This document shows, piece by piece, positions 24,397-32,479 of a DNA stretch of 64,000 nt; the stretch's first letter is position 1, and each line of letters opens with the position of its first letter. The notes below the pieces were generated by a model. It ran no database searches. It was not told the origin of the DNA and saw only the letters and a program-made list of their open reading frames with translations. The position numbers and the translations under genes are program-made. The stretch is from Parvibaculum sp. (GTDB lineage: Bacteria; Pseudomonadota; Alphaproteobacteria; Parvibaculales; Parvibaculaceae), in contig JARLIS010000005.1 of assembly GCA_031291615.1 (NCBI GenBank), forward strand, positions 25,093 through 89,092, given 5' to 3'.

Positions 24397-25476
24397 ATGC
24401 CGCGCCGCCGCCTCTGGGCCGTCGGACGCTTCGACGATGTGAGGGCGGCGCTGCGCGCCGACAACCTCTTGATCAGCGGCAAGGGCGTCGCCGCGAACAG
24501 GCTCGTCAACAGCCGCTCCGCGCCGATCACCCTGACGAGCGACGCCGAAACTCACGCCCGCCGCCGCCAGATTCTGATACAGCCTCTGATGCCGCCGCCG
24601 CTGAAAGAGCTGCGCGCGCGACTGGAGGCCGAAGCGGACAGGCTGGTTCGCGAGCTGGCGACCGGAAGCTGGTTCGACGCCATGACGAGCTTTGCCGCGC
24701 ATCTGCCGGTGACGGTGGTGGCCGAACTTGTGGGTCTCAACGAGGAGGGCCGCCGGCAGATGCTGCGCTGGGCCGCCTCGACCTTCAACCTGCTCGGCGT
24801 GCTGAATGCGCGCGGCCTCGCCGCCATGCCCGATCTTCTGAACCTCAGCCGCTATGTCGAGACGCTGCGCCGCCAGGACGTGATGCCCGGCGGCTGGGCG
24901 GACAAGCTGTTCGACGCCGCCGCGCGCGGCGACATAACGCCCGAGGAAGCCAACGCCATGGTCATCGACTATGTCGCGCCCGCCCTCGACACGACGATCC
25001 TTGCGACCGGCCATATGCTCTGGCTGCTGGCGACGACGCCCGGCGCCTATGACGAGCTATGCGCCGAGCCGGCGCTGATCCCCGGCATCGTCAACGAGGC
25101 CGTGCGCCTCGCCTCTCCGATCCGCGGCTTCACGCGCTACGCCGCCGCCGATGTCGAACTGGCCTCGACGGTGATCCCCAAGGGATCGCGCGCGCTGATC
25201 CTCTTTGCCTCCGCCAATCGCGACGAGCGCCATTATCCGGACCCGGACAAATTCGACATCAGGCGCAACCCGCGCGATCATGTCGGCTGGGGCCACGGAA
25301 CCCATAGCTGCGTCGGCATGCATCTCGCCCGGCTGGAAATGGAAATCCTGCTGGCGAGCCTCGTCCGCCATGTCGGCCGCATCGAAACCGGCACGCCGGT
25401 CGCGACATGGAACAACGTGCTGCAAGGCTTTGAAAAGCTGCCCGCCATCTTTCATCCCAGGGCCTTGGCGGCCTGA
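24397..25476 (+). CDS. Cytochrome P450 with its 5' end interrupted by an in-frame TGA
   Basis: The 359 residues from ATG 24397 contain the P450 core: I-helix APALDTTILATGHMLWLL (D-T-T), ExxR in NEAVRLASP, and haem loop GWGHGTHSCVGMHLARLE with the Cys ligand. Family proteins normally begin about 30 residues earlier. The same frame upstream reads GDLYGRAALRDPYPRYR (24316 on), a typical P450 N-terminus, but is cut by TGA at 24313-24315. Five codons before that is a GTG (24298) with an excellent GGAGGGGAG. So either the gene is inactivated or a non-standard start is used. The amidohydrolase gene follows 20 nt later. Substrate unknown. Confidence 0.8.
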   Translation: MPRRRLWAVGRFDDVRAALRADNLLISGKGVAANRLVNSRSAPITLTSDAETHARRRQILIQPLMPPPLKELRARLEAEADRLVRELATGSWFDAMTSFAAHLPVTVVAELVGLNEEGRRQMLRWAASTFNLLGVLNARGLAAMPDLLNLSRYVETLRRQDVMPGGWADKLFDAAARGDITPEEANAMVIDYVAPALDTTILATGHMLWLLATTPGAYDELCAEPALIPGIVNEAVRLASPIRGFTRYAAADVELASTVIPKGSRALILFASANRDERHYPDPDKFDIRRNPRDHVGWGHGTHSCVGMHLARLEMEILLASLVRHVGRIETGTPVATWNNVLQGFEKLPAIFHPRALAA

Positions 25477-25496
25477 CGCGCAACAAGGAGAGTGCG

Positions 25497-26495
25497 ATGA
25501 CACACGGCGAAGGCTGCGCCTGCGGCGGAAATCTCATCGACGTTCACGCCCACTTCCTCCCGCCCTGCTATGCCGACGCACTCGCAAAGGCCGGCATGAC
25601 GACGCTCGACGGCGGCTTTCCGGTTCCCGCCTGGAGCGCCGAAATGGCGCTCGGCATGATGGACCGGCAGGGCATCGCCGCCGCCGTCATTTCGCTCTCC
25701 TCGCCCTCGACGCATTTTCTGCCCGAGGACCGGAAAGGCGCGCTCTGCCGCGAGGTCAACGAAGCGGGCGCGGCGCTCGTGCGCGCCCATCCGTCGCGCT
25801 TCGGATTTCTCGCAAGCCTTCCCCTCCCCGATGTCGCCGCCGCGCTGGAGGAAATCCGCTTCGCCTTCGACAGGCTCGGCGTCGAAGGCGTGATCCTCGA
25901 AACCAACATCAACGGCGAATATCTGGGCTCGCCGCGTTTCGCGCCCGTCTTCGCGGAGCTGAACCGGCGCAAGGCGACCGTCTTCCTGCATCCGACGAGC
26001 CCGGCCTGCTTCGACCAGCTGGCGCTCGGCCGCCCCGCGCCGCTGCTCGAATTTCCGCTGGACACCACGCGCAGCGTGGTCGACCTCCTCTATTCGCGCA
26101 GGTTGCAGCTCAATCCCGACATGAAGGTGATCGTGCCGCATGGCGGCGCCGCCCTGCCGGTCCTCATCGCCCGCATCGCCGCTTTCGCCAACCTGCCCTT
26201 CCTCAATCCGCGACCCTCGAGCGAACAGGAAGTCTTCGAGACGCTGGAAAGGCTCTACTACGACGTCGCGCTCTCGACGCATCCGATACCCTTCGCGGCC
26301 CTTCGGCGCATCGCCCCCATCGGCCAGATCCTCTTCGGCAGCGACTGGCCCTTCACGCCCGAATTCATCGTCGAACGCAATCTCTCAATGCTGGACGGGG
26401 CGGAAGGCCTGAGCGAGAGCGACGCCCGCGCCATAGCGCGCGAAAATGCCGGGCGCGTCTTCCCGCGATTGGCGAAACTGGCGGCGGGCCGGTGA
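25497..26495 (+). CDS. Amidohydrolase-family metal-dependent (de)carboxylase/hydrolase
   Basis: A 332-residue amidohydrolase-2/ACMSD-like TIM barrel. The metal ligands are visible in order: DVHAHFLPP (HxH near the N-terminus), FLHPTSP, VIVPHGG and FGSDWPF (Asp). This set fits the non-hydrolytic decarboxylases (ACMSD, 6-methylsalicylate or gamma-resorcylate decarboxylase) as well as lactonases. The Cys-rich start (EGCACGG) is unusual. AAGGAGAGTGCG precedes the ATG. It follows the P450 by 20 nt, so a hydroxylation-decarboxylation pair is plausible. Confidence 0.85.
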   Translation: MTHGEGCACGGNLIDVHAHFLPPCYADALAKAGMTTLDGGFPVPAWSAEMALGMMDRQGIAAAVISLSSPSTHFLPEDRKGALCREVNEAGAALVRAHPSRFGFLASLPLPDVAAALEEIRFAFDRLGVEGVILETNINGEYLGSPRFAPVFAELNRRKATVFLHPTSPACFDQLALGRPAPLLEFPLDTTRSVVDLLYSRRLQLNPDMKVIVPHGGAALPVLIARIAAFANLPFLNPRPSSEQEVFETLERLYYDVALSTHPIPFAALRRIAPIGQILFGSDWPFTPEFIVERNLSMLDGAEGLSESDARAIARENAGRVFPRLAKLAAGR

Positions 26496-26561
26496 TATGC
26501 GTTCGGGCCGCGCAACAACCCCCGAAACGACATCCCTTCCCGACATGTCGATGCGATCAGA

Positions 26562-26653
26562 TCCTGAAAAAGGAATTAGATCGTTTGGCGCACCAGCGCG
26601 GAAAAAGTTCGAACCGAATTTTGGAGTTTATAGCGGCATTCAAGAACGGATAA
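26562..26653 (+). pseudogene. Possible 3' remnant of a gene at the islet border
   Basis: A frame reading ILKKELDRLAHQRGKSSN, then RILEFIAAFKNG and a stop, has a plausible amphipathic helical C-terminus and lower GC than the flanks, but no start or upstream coding match. It may be a relic of a mobile gene that brought the islet. Chance is not excluded. Confidence 0.25.
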
Positions 26654-26656
26654 ATA

Positions 26657-27076
26657 CTAGTCGACTATTACACTGTAGCTTTCCACTTGCCCGTTCTTCA
26701 AAGTGAAAACGAGCCATTCTGAATCCATACGCATGCATGATCTATCTGGCCCCAACCAATAAATCATATCATAATTTGGGAGCTTATCTGTTTGTGTTGG
26801 CTCACCCAAAAGCTCTATCAATTGTGCCTTTGTCTGGCCTTTGAAATTTTTATGAGCGAGTAAATCTTCTATAGCTGAGATGCGATATTCTTGTTGTGCG
26901 CTGCTTGCGCCCTTAGCACCTGCCTCTATCCATTTCTTTGCGTCAAAAGGTTGTAAGGATTTCGCAATTTCACTAACGCAGTGATTGTTTGAAATAATAG
27001 TGAAAGCAATGAATGCTGCTATGAGCAATCCGACAACAACGATAGCCGCTAATATTATTCTTTTTGCCGACCGCAT
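26657..27076 (-). CDS. Low-GC membrane-anchored protein, SmpA/OmlA (BamE)-like fold
   Basis: A 139-residue protein with a basic N-terminus and one TM segment (IILAAIVVVGLLIAAFIAFT), then a C-terminal half like the SmpA/OmlA fold: KGQTKAQLIELLGEPT, YDMIYWLGPD, then EWLVFTLKNGQVESY. AAGGAA precedes the ATG by six bases. Its AT-rich codons (AAT, TTA, ATA) contrast sharply with all neighbours, which points to transfer. No lipobox Cys is present, so it is not BamE itself. Proteins of this type are often accessory genes of unknown role. It is isolated next to tRNA-Leu. Confidence 0.72.
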   Translation of the reverse strand: MRSAKRIILAAIVVVGLLIAAFIAFTIISNNHCVSEIAKSLQPFDAKKWIEAGAKGASSAQQEYRISAIEDLLAHKNFKGQTKAQLIELLGEPTQTDKLPNYDMIYWLGPDRSCMRMDSEWLVFTLKNGQVESYSVIVD

Positions 27077-27190
27077 ATAAATTCCTTGGAACCGCTTATT
27101 TTATTGTACTTACTTAATTCCAGGCATCGACCCGTGAAATGGGTGTAGGCAAACTTCTGAAATATGGAACCAGCCGTAAGTCTTTATCCC

Positions 27191-27207
27191 AGCCGGACTC
27201 GAACCTG
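27191..27207 (-). repeat. Degenerate partial copy of the tRNA-Leu T-arm
   Basis: AGCCGGACTCGAACCTG matches 14 of 17 bases of the T-arm segment within the tRNA gene (27242-27258), 51 bp away in the same orientation. A partial tRNA 3' end beside a low-GC gene is what an old attachment-site duplication leaves. Confidence 0.45.
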
Positions 27208-27231
27208 TTTTCAAAAAATGAAATTCCGAAG

Positions 27232-27317
27232 TGGTGCCCCTGGCCGGACTTGAACCAGCACGCCCTTGCGGGCAACAGATTTTGAGTCTGCCGCGTCTAC
27301 CATTCCACCACAGGGGC
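27232..27317 (-). tRNA. tRNA-Leu (anticodon CAA)
   Basis: On the minus strand the gene starts GCCCCTG and ends CAGGGGCACCA, with CCA encoded. The acceptor stem is perfect (7 bp). The anticodon loop is CTCAAAA, giving CAA (decodes UUG). The variable arm (TTGCCCGCAAGGGCG) is long, as in class II leucine tRNAs. The T-arm is CTGGTTCAAGTCCGGCCAG. It lies beside the low-GC islet and could be its integration target. Confidence 0.95.
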
Positions 27318-27423
27318 CCCTGCGCGCGGCCCGCATGATAGTCAGGCTTCGCCCCGGGTCAATCGGCGATACGGGGGCCGCGCCTGCATCCCCGCCGATA
27401 TTGGCGCCCCACCCCCGATCGCG

Positions 27424-27771
27424 TCACGATCGCCCGCGCTCACGATGAAGAGCGAGTGCGACCCGACCTATGAGGTCAAGCGGCAGCTTTTGCTCAAGCG
27501 GAAAGCTCAGATTTCCCTTCTCGCCGCGATAGGGCTCAAGCTCCTCGATGAGCCCTGCATCCAATCTGACCGGCGGATAAACGCCGATATGTTTCTTGAA
27601 CGCCGCGAAATAGAAGAACACGGACCCGTCCCTGAAGGCGGGCATGTTGTAGCCGATGCAGCGCGACGCCGAAGGCACCAGTGCTTCGACCTTTGCCTGA
27701 ATGGCCGCCAGCAGGGGCTTTGCCTGCGGCCCCGCTGAATCGAAATAGGCTTCGTGCGACAGGAATTTCAT
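27424..27771 (-). CDS. DUF1801 / YdhG-like small protein
   Basis: A 115-residue protein with the DUF1801 pattern: AIQAKVEALVPSASRCIGYN, then MPAFRDGSVFFYFAAFKKHI, GVYPPV and the ending LSFPLEQKLPLDLIGRVALA. The family is related to a Bacillus iron-chaperone candidate, but most members have no tested role. GGGAGGCGCCG precedes ATG 27771, so the ATG seven codons upstream is not used. The VOC gene upstream ends 39 nt away in the same direction, probably co-transcribed. Confidence 0.82.
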   Translation of the reverse strand: MKFLSHEAYFDSAGPQAKPLLAAIQAKVEALVPSASRCIGYNMPAFRDGSVFFYFAAFKKHIGVYPPVRLDAGLIEELEPYRGEKGNLSFPLEQKLPLDLIGRVALALHRERGRS

Positions 27772-27810
27772 CGGCGCCTCCCGGACCTCCAATCGGCGAT
27801 ACGACCGGCC

Positions 27811-28290
27811 TCAACCGCGCCGCGCCGCTTCGATCGCGGCGACGTCGATCTTCCCCATTGTCATCATGGCCTCGAAAGCGCGCCGGGCCTCCGCGCCGCC
27901 CGCGGCCATGGCGTCCGTCAGCACGCGCGGCGTGATCTGCCAGCTCACGCCCCAGCGGTCCTTGCACCAGCCGCAGGCGCTTTCACGGCCGCCATTGCCG
28001 ACGATGGCGTTCCAGTAGCGGTCCGTCTCCTCCTGATCGTCCGTGGCGATCTGAAAGGAGAAGGCTTCCGTCTGGTGGAAATCGGAACCGCCATTGAGCC
28101 CTATGCAGGGAATGCCGAAGACCGTGAACTCGACCGTAAGCACGTCGCCCGCCTTGCCCGCCGGATAGTCCGCCGGCGCGCGCCGAACGGCCGTCACCCT
28201 GCTGTCGGGGAAGGTCTGCGCATAGAAGCGCGCCGCTTCTTCCGCCTCCTTGTCGAACCACACGCAGATCGTGTTCTTCGGAATCGTCAT
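27811..28290 (-). CDS. VOC-superfamily protein (PhnB / demethylubiquinone-MT-like fold)
   Basis: A 159-residue glyoxalase-fold protein of the PhnB-like group. It opens TIPKNTICVWFDKEAEEA, then has FYAQTFPDSRVTAVRRAP, FTVFGIPCIGLNGG, CGWCKDRWGVSWQITPRVL and a C-terminal AFEAMMTMGKIDVAAIEAA, which is the usual end of these proteins. AGGAGACCGTC precedes the ATG. It is divergent from a MarR gene with a TTTGATATCAAA palindrome between. The YwnB/DUF1801-VOC pairing is common in accessory stress loci; enzymatic role unknown. Confidence 0.85.
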   Translation of the reverse strand: MTIPKNTICVWFDKEAEEAARFYAQTFPDSRVTAVRRAPADYPAGKAGDVLTVEFTVFGIPCIGLNGGSDFHQTEAFSFQIATDDQEETDRYWNAIVGNGGRESACGWCKDRWGVSWQITPRVLTDAMAAGGAEARRAFEAMMTMGKIDVAAIEAARRG

Positions 28291-28341
28291 GACGGTCTCC
28301 TGATGTGAGGACATGGCGAGTTGTTGCGCATCCGCAGTTTA

Positions 28342-28353
28342 TTTGATATCAAA
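28342..28353. promoter_or_regulatory. Palindrome TTTGATATCAAA between VOC and MarR genes
   Basis: A perfect 12-bp dyad five bases upstream of the MarR ATG and about 50 bp from the VOC start. It fits a MarR operator serving both directions. Confidence 0.6.
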
Positions 28354-28358
28354 GTAAT

Positions 28359-28811
28359 ATGCCTTCGACAACCCCAGAGCTCCTGCCCGGCGACGTGGTG
28401 TCCCGCATTCGGGACAATTGCCTGTGCCTGGCCGCGCAGCGGGCGGCGCGCAAGCTCGCGCGGCGGTTCGATGTTGCCTTGAAGCCCTTCAATCTGACGA
28501 ACGGCCAATTCTCGCTGATGGTGGCGCTGAACCAGTCCGAGCCGCCGCCGATCGGAAGGCTCGCACCGCTTCTCGGCATGGACGCCTCGACGCTGACGGC
28601 CGCTGTGAAGCCGCTTGCCCGGCGCGGCCTGCTGACGGTTGAAACCGACCCCGGCGACCGCCGGTCGCGCCGCCTCAGGATCACGCCCGAAGGCGTTGCG
28701 CTCATGCGTCAGGCGGTGAAAGTCTGGCGCGACACCCATGCCGAAGTGGAAGCAGAGCTCAAACCCGGAACCGTCAAGGCGCTGCGCAAGGGGCTTGCGG
28801 CCATCGGATAG
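28359..28811 (+). CDS. MarR-family transcriptional regulator
   Basis: A 150-residue winged-helix regulator. LTNGQFSLMVALNQSEPPPI leads into the recognition region GRLAPLLGMDASTLTAAVKP, followed by the wing VETDPGDRRSRRLRITPEG. A Cys-containing N-terminus (RDNCLCLAAQRAARKLARRF) is common in MarR proteins paired with oxidative-stress genes. There is no Shine-Dalgarno before ATG 28359; the operator palindrome occupies that space, so the mRNA may be leaderless. Probable targets are itself and the divergent VOC/DUF1801 genes. Confidence 0.86.
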   Translation: MPSTTPELLPGDVVSRIRDNCLCLAAQRAARKLARRFDVALKPFNLTNGQFSLMVALNQSEPPPIGRLAPLLGMDASTLTAAVKPLARRGLLTVETDPGDRRSRRLRITPEGVALMRQAVKVWRDTHAEVEAELKPGTVKALRKGLAAIG

Positions 28812-28902
28812 CGGTCGCGGCACGTGCGCCCTCCGCCCGTGGACACTCCCCGCCGCGCCCTGCTAAACCCTTCGGGCGCGACCGCGCCACAAGGGAACAG
28901 CC

Positions 28903-29484
28903 ATGCTTCGCCGCCTTTATGACTGGACGATCGCGCTTTCGTCGCACAGACACGCCCATTGGGCGCTCGCCGCCGTCTCCTTCGCGGAAAGCTCTTTCTT
29001 CCCCGTACCGCCCGATGTGATGCTGGTGCCGATGACGGTCGCCCGGCCCGACAAGGCCTGGTTCTATGCCGGCGTCTGCACGGTGGCCTCCGTGCTGGGC
29101 GGGCTTCTCGGCTATGCCATCGGCGCACTCCTTTACGACTCCCTCGGCCATTGGCTCATCAGCCTTTACGGCTATGAGCACGGCATAGAGGAGTTCCGCA
29201 GGCTCTATGCCGAATACGGCGCATGGATCATCCTCATCAAGGGCCTGACGCCCATCCCCTTCAAGATCGTCACCATCGCCTCGGGCTTTGCCGGCTACAG
29301 CCTCTTCTGGTTTGTGATCCTCTCGACGATCACGCGCGGCGCACGCTTCTTCATCGTCGCCGGCATCCTCAACCGCTATGGCGAGCCGCTGAAACTCTTC
29401 ATCGAGAATAATCTCGGCCTGATGGCGGCAGGCTTCGGCGCGCTGATCGTCGCGGGCTTCGTCGTCGCGCGTTACGTCGTCTGA
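28903..29484 (+). CDS. DedA-family (YqaA-like) membrane protein
   Basis: A 193-residue DedA/SNARE-associated-fold membrane protein. It has AAVSFAESSFFPVPPDVMLVP (re-entrant loop with conserved Glu and PxPxD-like segment), GGLLGYAIGALLYDSLG, the LIKGLTPIPFKIVTIASGFA loop and TRGARFFIVAGILNRYG. The PIPFK and R/G-rich positions match the YqaA branch. Family members affect membrane lipid or drug homeostasis, possibly as lipid scramblases. AAGGGAACAGCC precedes the ATG. It is separated by 83 nt from the antiporter gene. Confidence 0.87.
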   Translation: MLRRLYDWTIALSSHRHAHWALAAVSFAESSFFPVPPDVMLVPMTVARPDKAWFYAGVCTVASVLGGLLGYAIGALLYDSLGHWLISLYGYEHGIEEFRRLYAEYGAWIILIKGLTPIPFKIVTIASGFAGYSLFWFVILSTITRGARFFIVAGILNRYGEPLKLFIENNLGLMAAGFGALIVAGFVVARYVV

Positions 29485-29567
29485 ACCGCGCATCGGCAGC
29501 GGACAACTCCATTCCCGCTGTGTAGACTTCGGATCGTTCCGAAACGTCGCACCGCCTATGGAGGCTC

Positions 29568-31271
29568 ATGGATCACGGCACACCGCTCATCGCCACGATT
29601 GTCGGCGGCCTCGCCCTTGCTTTCATTTTCGGCACGATTGCGCAGAGGTTGCGCGTCTCGCCGCTGGTCGGCTATCTGCTGGCGGGCGTTCTCGCCGGAC
29701 CCTTCACACCGGGCTTCGTCGCCGACAAGGAGCTGACACCCGAGCTTGCCGAAATCGGCGTGATCCTGCTGATGTTCGGCGTCGGACTGCATTTCTCGCT
29801 GAAAGACCTCCTCGCGGTCAAAGCCATCGCCATACCCGGCGCCATCGTCCAGATCGCACTGGCGACGCTACTCGGCATGACGCTGGCCTGGGCGCTCGGC
29901 TGGTCGGCGGGCGCGGGCCTCGTCTTCGGCCTCGCTCTCTCCGTCGCCAGTACCGTCGTCCTACTCCGCGCCCTTCAGGAACGCCGCCTCGTCGAAACGG
30001 TGCGCGGCCACATCGCGGTCGGCTGGCTCATCGTCGAGGATCTGGCGATGGTGCTGACGCTGGTGCTGCTGCCGCCGCTCGCGGGGCTATTCACCGGCGG
30101 CAACGGCGCCGAAGGCACACTCGATACTTCCACCGTCGCGATGGCGCTCGTCACGACCCTGGGCAAGGTCGCCGCCTTCGTCGCGCTGATGCTGATTGTC
30201 GGCCGCCGGGTCGTTCCCTGGATCCTGCATTACATCGCGCACACGGGATCGCGCGAACTTTTCCGTCTCGCGGTGCTCGTCATCGCGCTCGGCGTCGCCT
30301 TCGGCTCGGCCATCCTTTTCGGCGTCTCCTTCGCGCTCGGCGCATTCTTCGCGGGCATGATCCTCAGCGAGTCGCCCCTGAGCCAGCGCGCGGCGGAAGA
30401 AACCCTGCCATTGCGCGACGCTTTCGCCGTTCTCTTCTTCGTCTCGGTCGGCATGTTGTTCAACCCGTCGATCCTGCTCGACGATCCCCTCGCCGTCATC
30501 GCGACGCTGCTGATCATCGTGGTCGGCAAGTCGCTCGCGGCCTTCTTCATCGTCCGCGCTTTCGGCCACCCGCTTTCGACCGCGCTCACCATTTCCGCAA
30601 GCCTCGCCCAGATCGGCGAATTCTCCTTCATCCTGGCCACGCTCGGCGTCAGCCTGCATCTGCTGCCCGAACGCGGCCGCGATCTCGTGCTTGCCGGCGC
30701 CATCCTCTCGATCCTGCTCAACCCGCTCATCTTCATCCTGCTCGACCGCCTGAAGCCCTGGCTCGAAAGGCACGATGGCGGCGCGGAAAAAGCCGCAACG
30801 CCAGAACCGGCCGCGAGCCTTCCCAGGACGACGCTCACGAACCATGCCGTCGTCGTCGGCCTCGGCCGCGTCGGCGGGCTTGTCGCCGAAAGGCTGATGC
30901 GCGCCCAGATTCCCATACTCGCCATCGAGGACAGCAACGATCTGGCCGCAAGGCTCCGCGAAAGGGGTCTCGAAGTCGTCATCGGCAATGCCGCGCGTTC
31001 CGAAGTCATCGCCGCGACGAACCTTGCTGGCGCACGCTGGCTCTTCGTCGCCATCCCCAACGGCTTCGAGGCCGGTCAGGTCGTCCAGCAGGCCCGCAAG
31101 GCCAATCCCGCCCTCGAAATCGTCGCCCGCGCCCATTCGGATGCCGAAGTCGACTATCTCCGCCGCCACGGCGCGAACGTCATCATCATGGGCGAGCGCG
31201 AAATCGCCCGCGGCATGATCGAGCATGTGCTGGGCGACGATCCGGAAATGCCCGCCCCTATTTCGGCCTGA
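29568..31271 (+). CDS. Monovalent cation:proton antiporter, CPA2 family (YbaL/KefB-like)
   Basis: A 567-residue antiporter. Residues 1-390 carry about 12 TM segments with landmarks VGYLLAGVLAGPFTPGF, EIGVILLMFGVGLHFS, VGWLIVEDLAMVLTLVLLPP and SVGMLFNP. A linker of about 40 residues follows. A TrkA-N/RCK nucleotide-binding domain (NHAVVVGLGRVGGLVAERL, GxGxxG) runs from about 427 and regulates gating in this family. The length and RCK type resemble YbaL rather than the glutathione-gated KefB/C, which have longer C-termini. Likely K+ efflux and pH or electrophile protection. Confidence 0.88.
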   Translation: MDHGTPLIATIVGGLALAFIFGTIAQRLRVSPLVGYLLAGVLAGPFTPGFVADKELTPELAEIGVILLMFGVGLHFSLKDLLAVKAIAIPGAIVQIALATLLGMTLAWALGWSAGAGLVFGLALSVASTVVLLRALQERRLVETVRGHIAVGWLIVEDLAMVLTLVLLPPLAGLFTGGNGAEGTLDTSTVAMALVTTLGKVAAFVALMLIVGRRVVPWILHYIAHTGSRELFRLAVLVIALGVAFGSAILFGVSFALGAFFAGMILSESPLSQRAAEETLPLRDAFAVLFFVSVGMLFNPSILLDDPLAVIATLLIIVVGKSLAAFFIVRAFGHPLSTALTISASLAQIGEFSFILATLGVSLHLLPERGRDLVLAGAILSILLNPLIFILLDRLKPWLERHDGGAEKAATPEPAASLPRTTLTNHAVVVGLGRVGGLVAERLMRAQIPILAIEDSNDLAARLRERGLEVVIGNAARSEVIAATNLAGARWLFVAIPNGFEAGQVVQQARKANPALEIVARAHSDAEVDYLRRHGANVIIMGEREIARGMIEHVLGDDPEMPAPISA

Positions 31272-31329
31272 CCGCGGGGCCGCGCTGCGGCGACAAGCCG
31301 CTCGCGCAAAGCCCCCGCCTCATGCTTCA

Positions 31330-31860
31330 ATGCCGGCCATGTTGAACCGGATTCCGACGGCCTATATTCCCTGGATCGTGCTCGCCGCCAGCGTCGCAAC
31401 GCTGGGCGGCGCGTATTTCTTTCAGTATGCGCTGGGCTATGCGCCCTGCCACCTCTGCCTCCAGGAGCGCATTCCCTATGTCTTTGCGATCGGCGCGGCG
31501 CTGGTCGCGGGCGTGCTGGCGCGGGAAGCCAATCTCGGCATCCTGCCGGTCATCTTCATCGGCCTCTGCGCGGCCGCCTTCGCCGTCGGCACGGTTCTTT
31601 CGGCCTATCATGCGGGCGTCGAATATAAATGGTGGCCGGGCCCGTCGAGCTGCACCGGCGGCGGCCTCGTCGCCAATTCGCTCGAAGCGCTGCAAACGGA
31701 ATTGCAGACGGGCAAGCATCTGCCCCAATGCGACAGCGCGGCCTGGACGCTGTTCGGCATTTCGCTTGCGGGATTCAATTTCCTGATCTCGCTCGCGCTG
31801 TTCATCCTTTCCGCCCAGCCGCTCATCCGCTTCTTCCGCGAAGCGCACGGAGAAGAATGA
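31330..31860 (+). CDS. Disulfide bond formation protein DsbB-like
   Basis: A 176-residue four-TM quinone-linked oxidoreductase. The first redox pair is C40/C43 (APCHLCLQERIPY). The second pair is Cys in PSSCTGGG and LPQCDSA in the second periplasmic loop. It would reoxidise a DsbA partner and pass electrons to ubiquinone. ATGs at 31330 and 31339 are equally poor in Shine-Dalgarno; the first is given. The stop overlaps the coq7 start, which links disulfide formation genetically to a ubiquinone-biosynthesis gene. Confidence 0.88.
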   Translation: MPAMLNRIPTAYIPWIVLAASVATLGGAYFFQYALGYAPCHLCLQERIPYVFAIGAALVAGVLAREANLGILPVIFIGLCAAAFAVGTVLSAYHAGVEYKWWPGPSSCTGGGLVANSLEALQTELQTGKHLPQCDSAAWTLFGISLAGFNFLISLALFILSAQPLIRFFREAHGEE

Positions 31861-32438
31861 TGGCCGTGGAAAAGAAGCCCGAGAGCGGAACGACAGGTCA
31901 GCCGGGACGCGGCCGCGACGCCGCCATCGAGGAGATGCTTCGCGTCGATCATGCGGGCGAATATGGCGCGGTCAGGATTTACGAGGGCCAGCTCGCCGTC
32001 TTCAGAAACCTGCCGGGCAAGCACGACACCGCCGCCTCGCTCGCCCGCATGGCGAAGGACGAGGAAGTTCATCTCGCCCGCTTCAATGAAATAGTGAATG
32101 AGCGCCGCGTGCGCCCGACGGCGCTGAACCCCGTCTGGCACGTCGCCGGCTTCGCACTCGGCGCCGCGACGGCGCTCATGGGCGAAAAGGCCGCCCATGC
32201 CTGCACCGAAGCGGTGGAAAGCGTGATCGACGAGCATTACGCCGCGCAGGTAAAAAAGCTCGACCGCATGGGCGAGACGGAACTCCGCGACACGATCGAG
32301 CAATTCCGTCTCGAGGAAGTGCAGCACCGCGACGAGGCGGTGGAAAAGGGCGCGAAGGAAGCCCCCGCCTATCCGCTGCTCTCGGGCGCGATCAAGGCCG
32401 CCTGCCGTCTGGCGATCAAGCTGTCGGAAAAGGCCTGA
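31860..32438 (+). CDS. coq7: Demethoxyubiquinone hydroxylase (Coq7)
   Basis: A 192-residue diiron hydroxylase for the C6 step of ubiquinone synthesis. Carboxylate/His ligands appear in order: EMLRVDHAGEYGAVRIY, KDEEVHLARF (ExxH), the CTEAVESVIDEHY helix and RLEEVQHRDEA (ExxH). GGAGAAG sits four to seven bases upstream, and two adjacent ATGs (31857, 31860) are possible starts. It overlaps dsbB. The E. coli counterpart UbiF is an unrelated flavoprotein; many alphaproteobacteria use Coq7 instead. Confidence 0.92.
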   Translation: MAVEKKPESGTTGQPGRGRDAAIEEMLRVDHAGEYGAVRIYEGQLAVFRNLPGKHDTAASLARMAKDEEVHLARFNEIVNERRVRPTALNPVWHVAGFALGAATALMGEKAAHACTEAVESVIDEHYAAQVKKLDRMGETELRDTIEQFRLEEVQHRDEAVEKGAKEAPAYPLLSGAIKAACRLAIKLSEKA

Positions 32439-32479
32439 CCTCCCGCCCGCATACCTTCGTCATGGCCTGACTTGATCTC

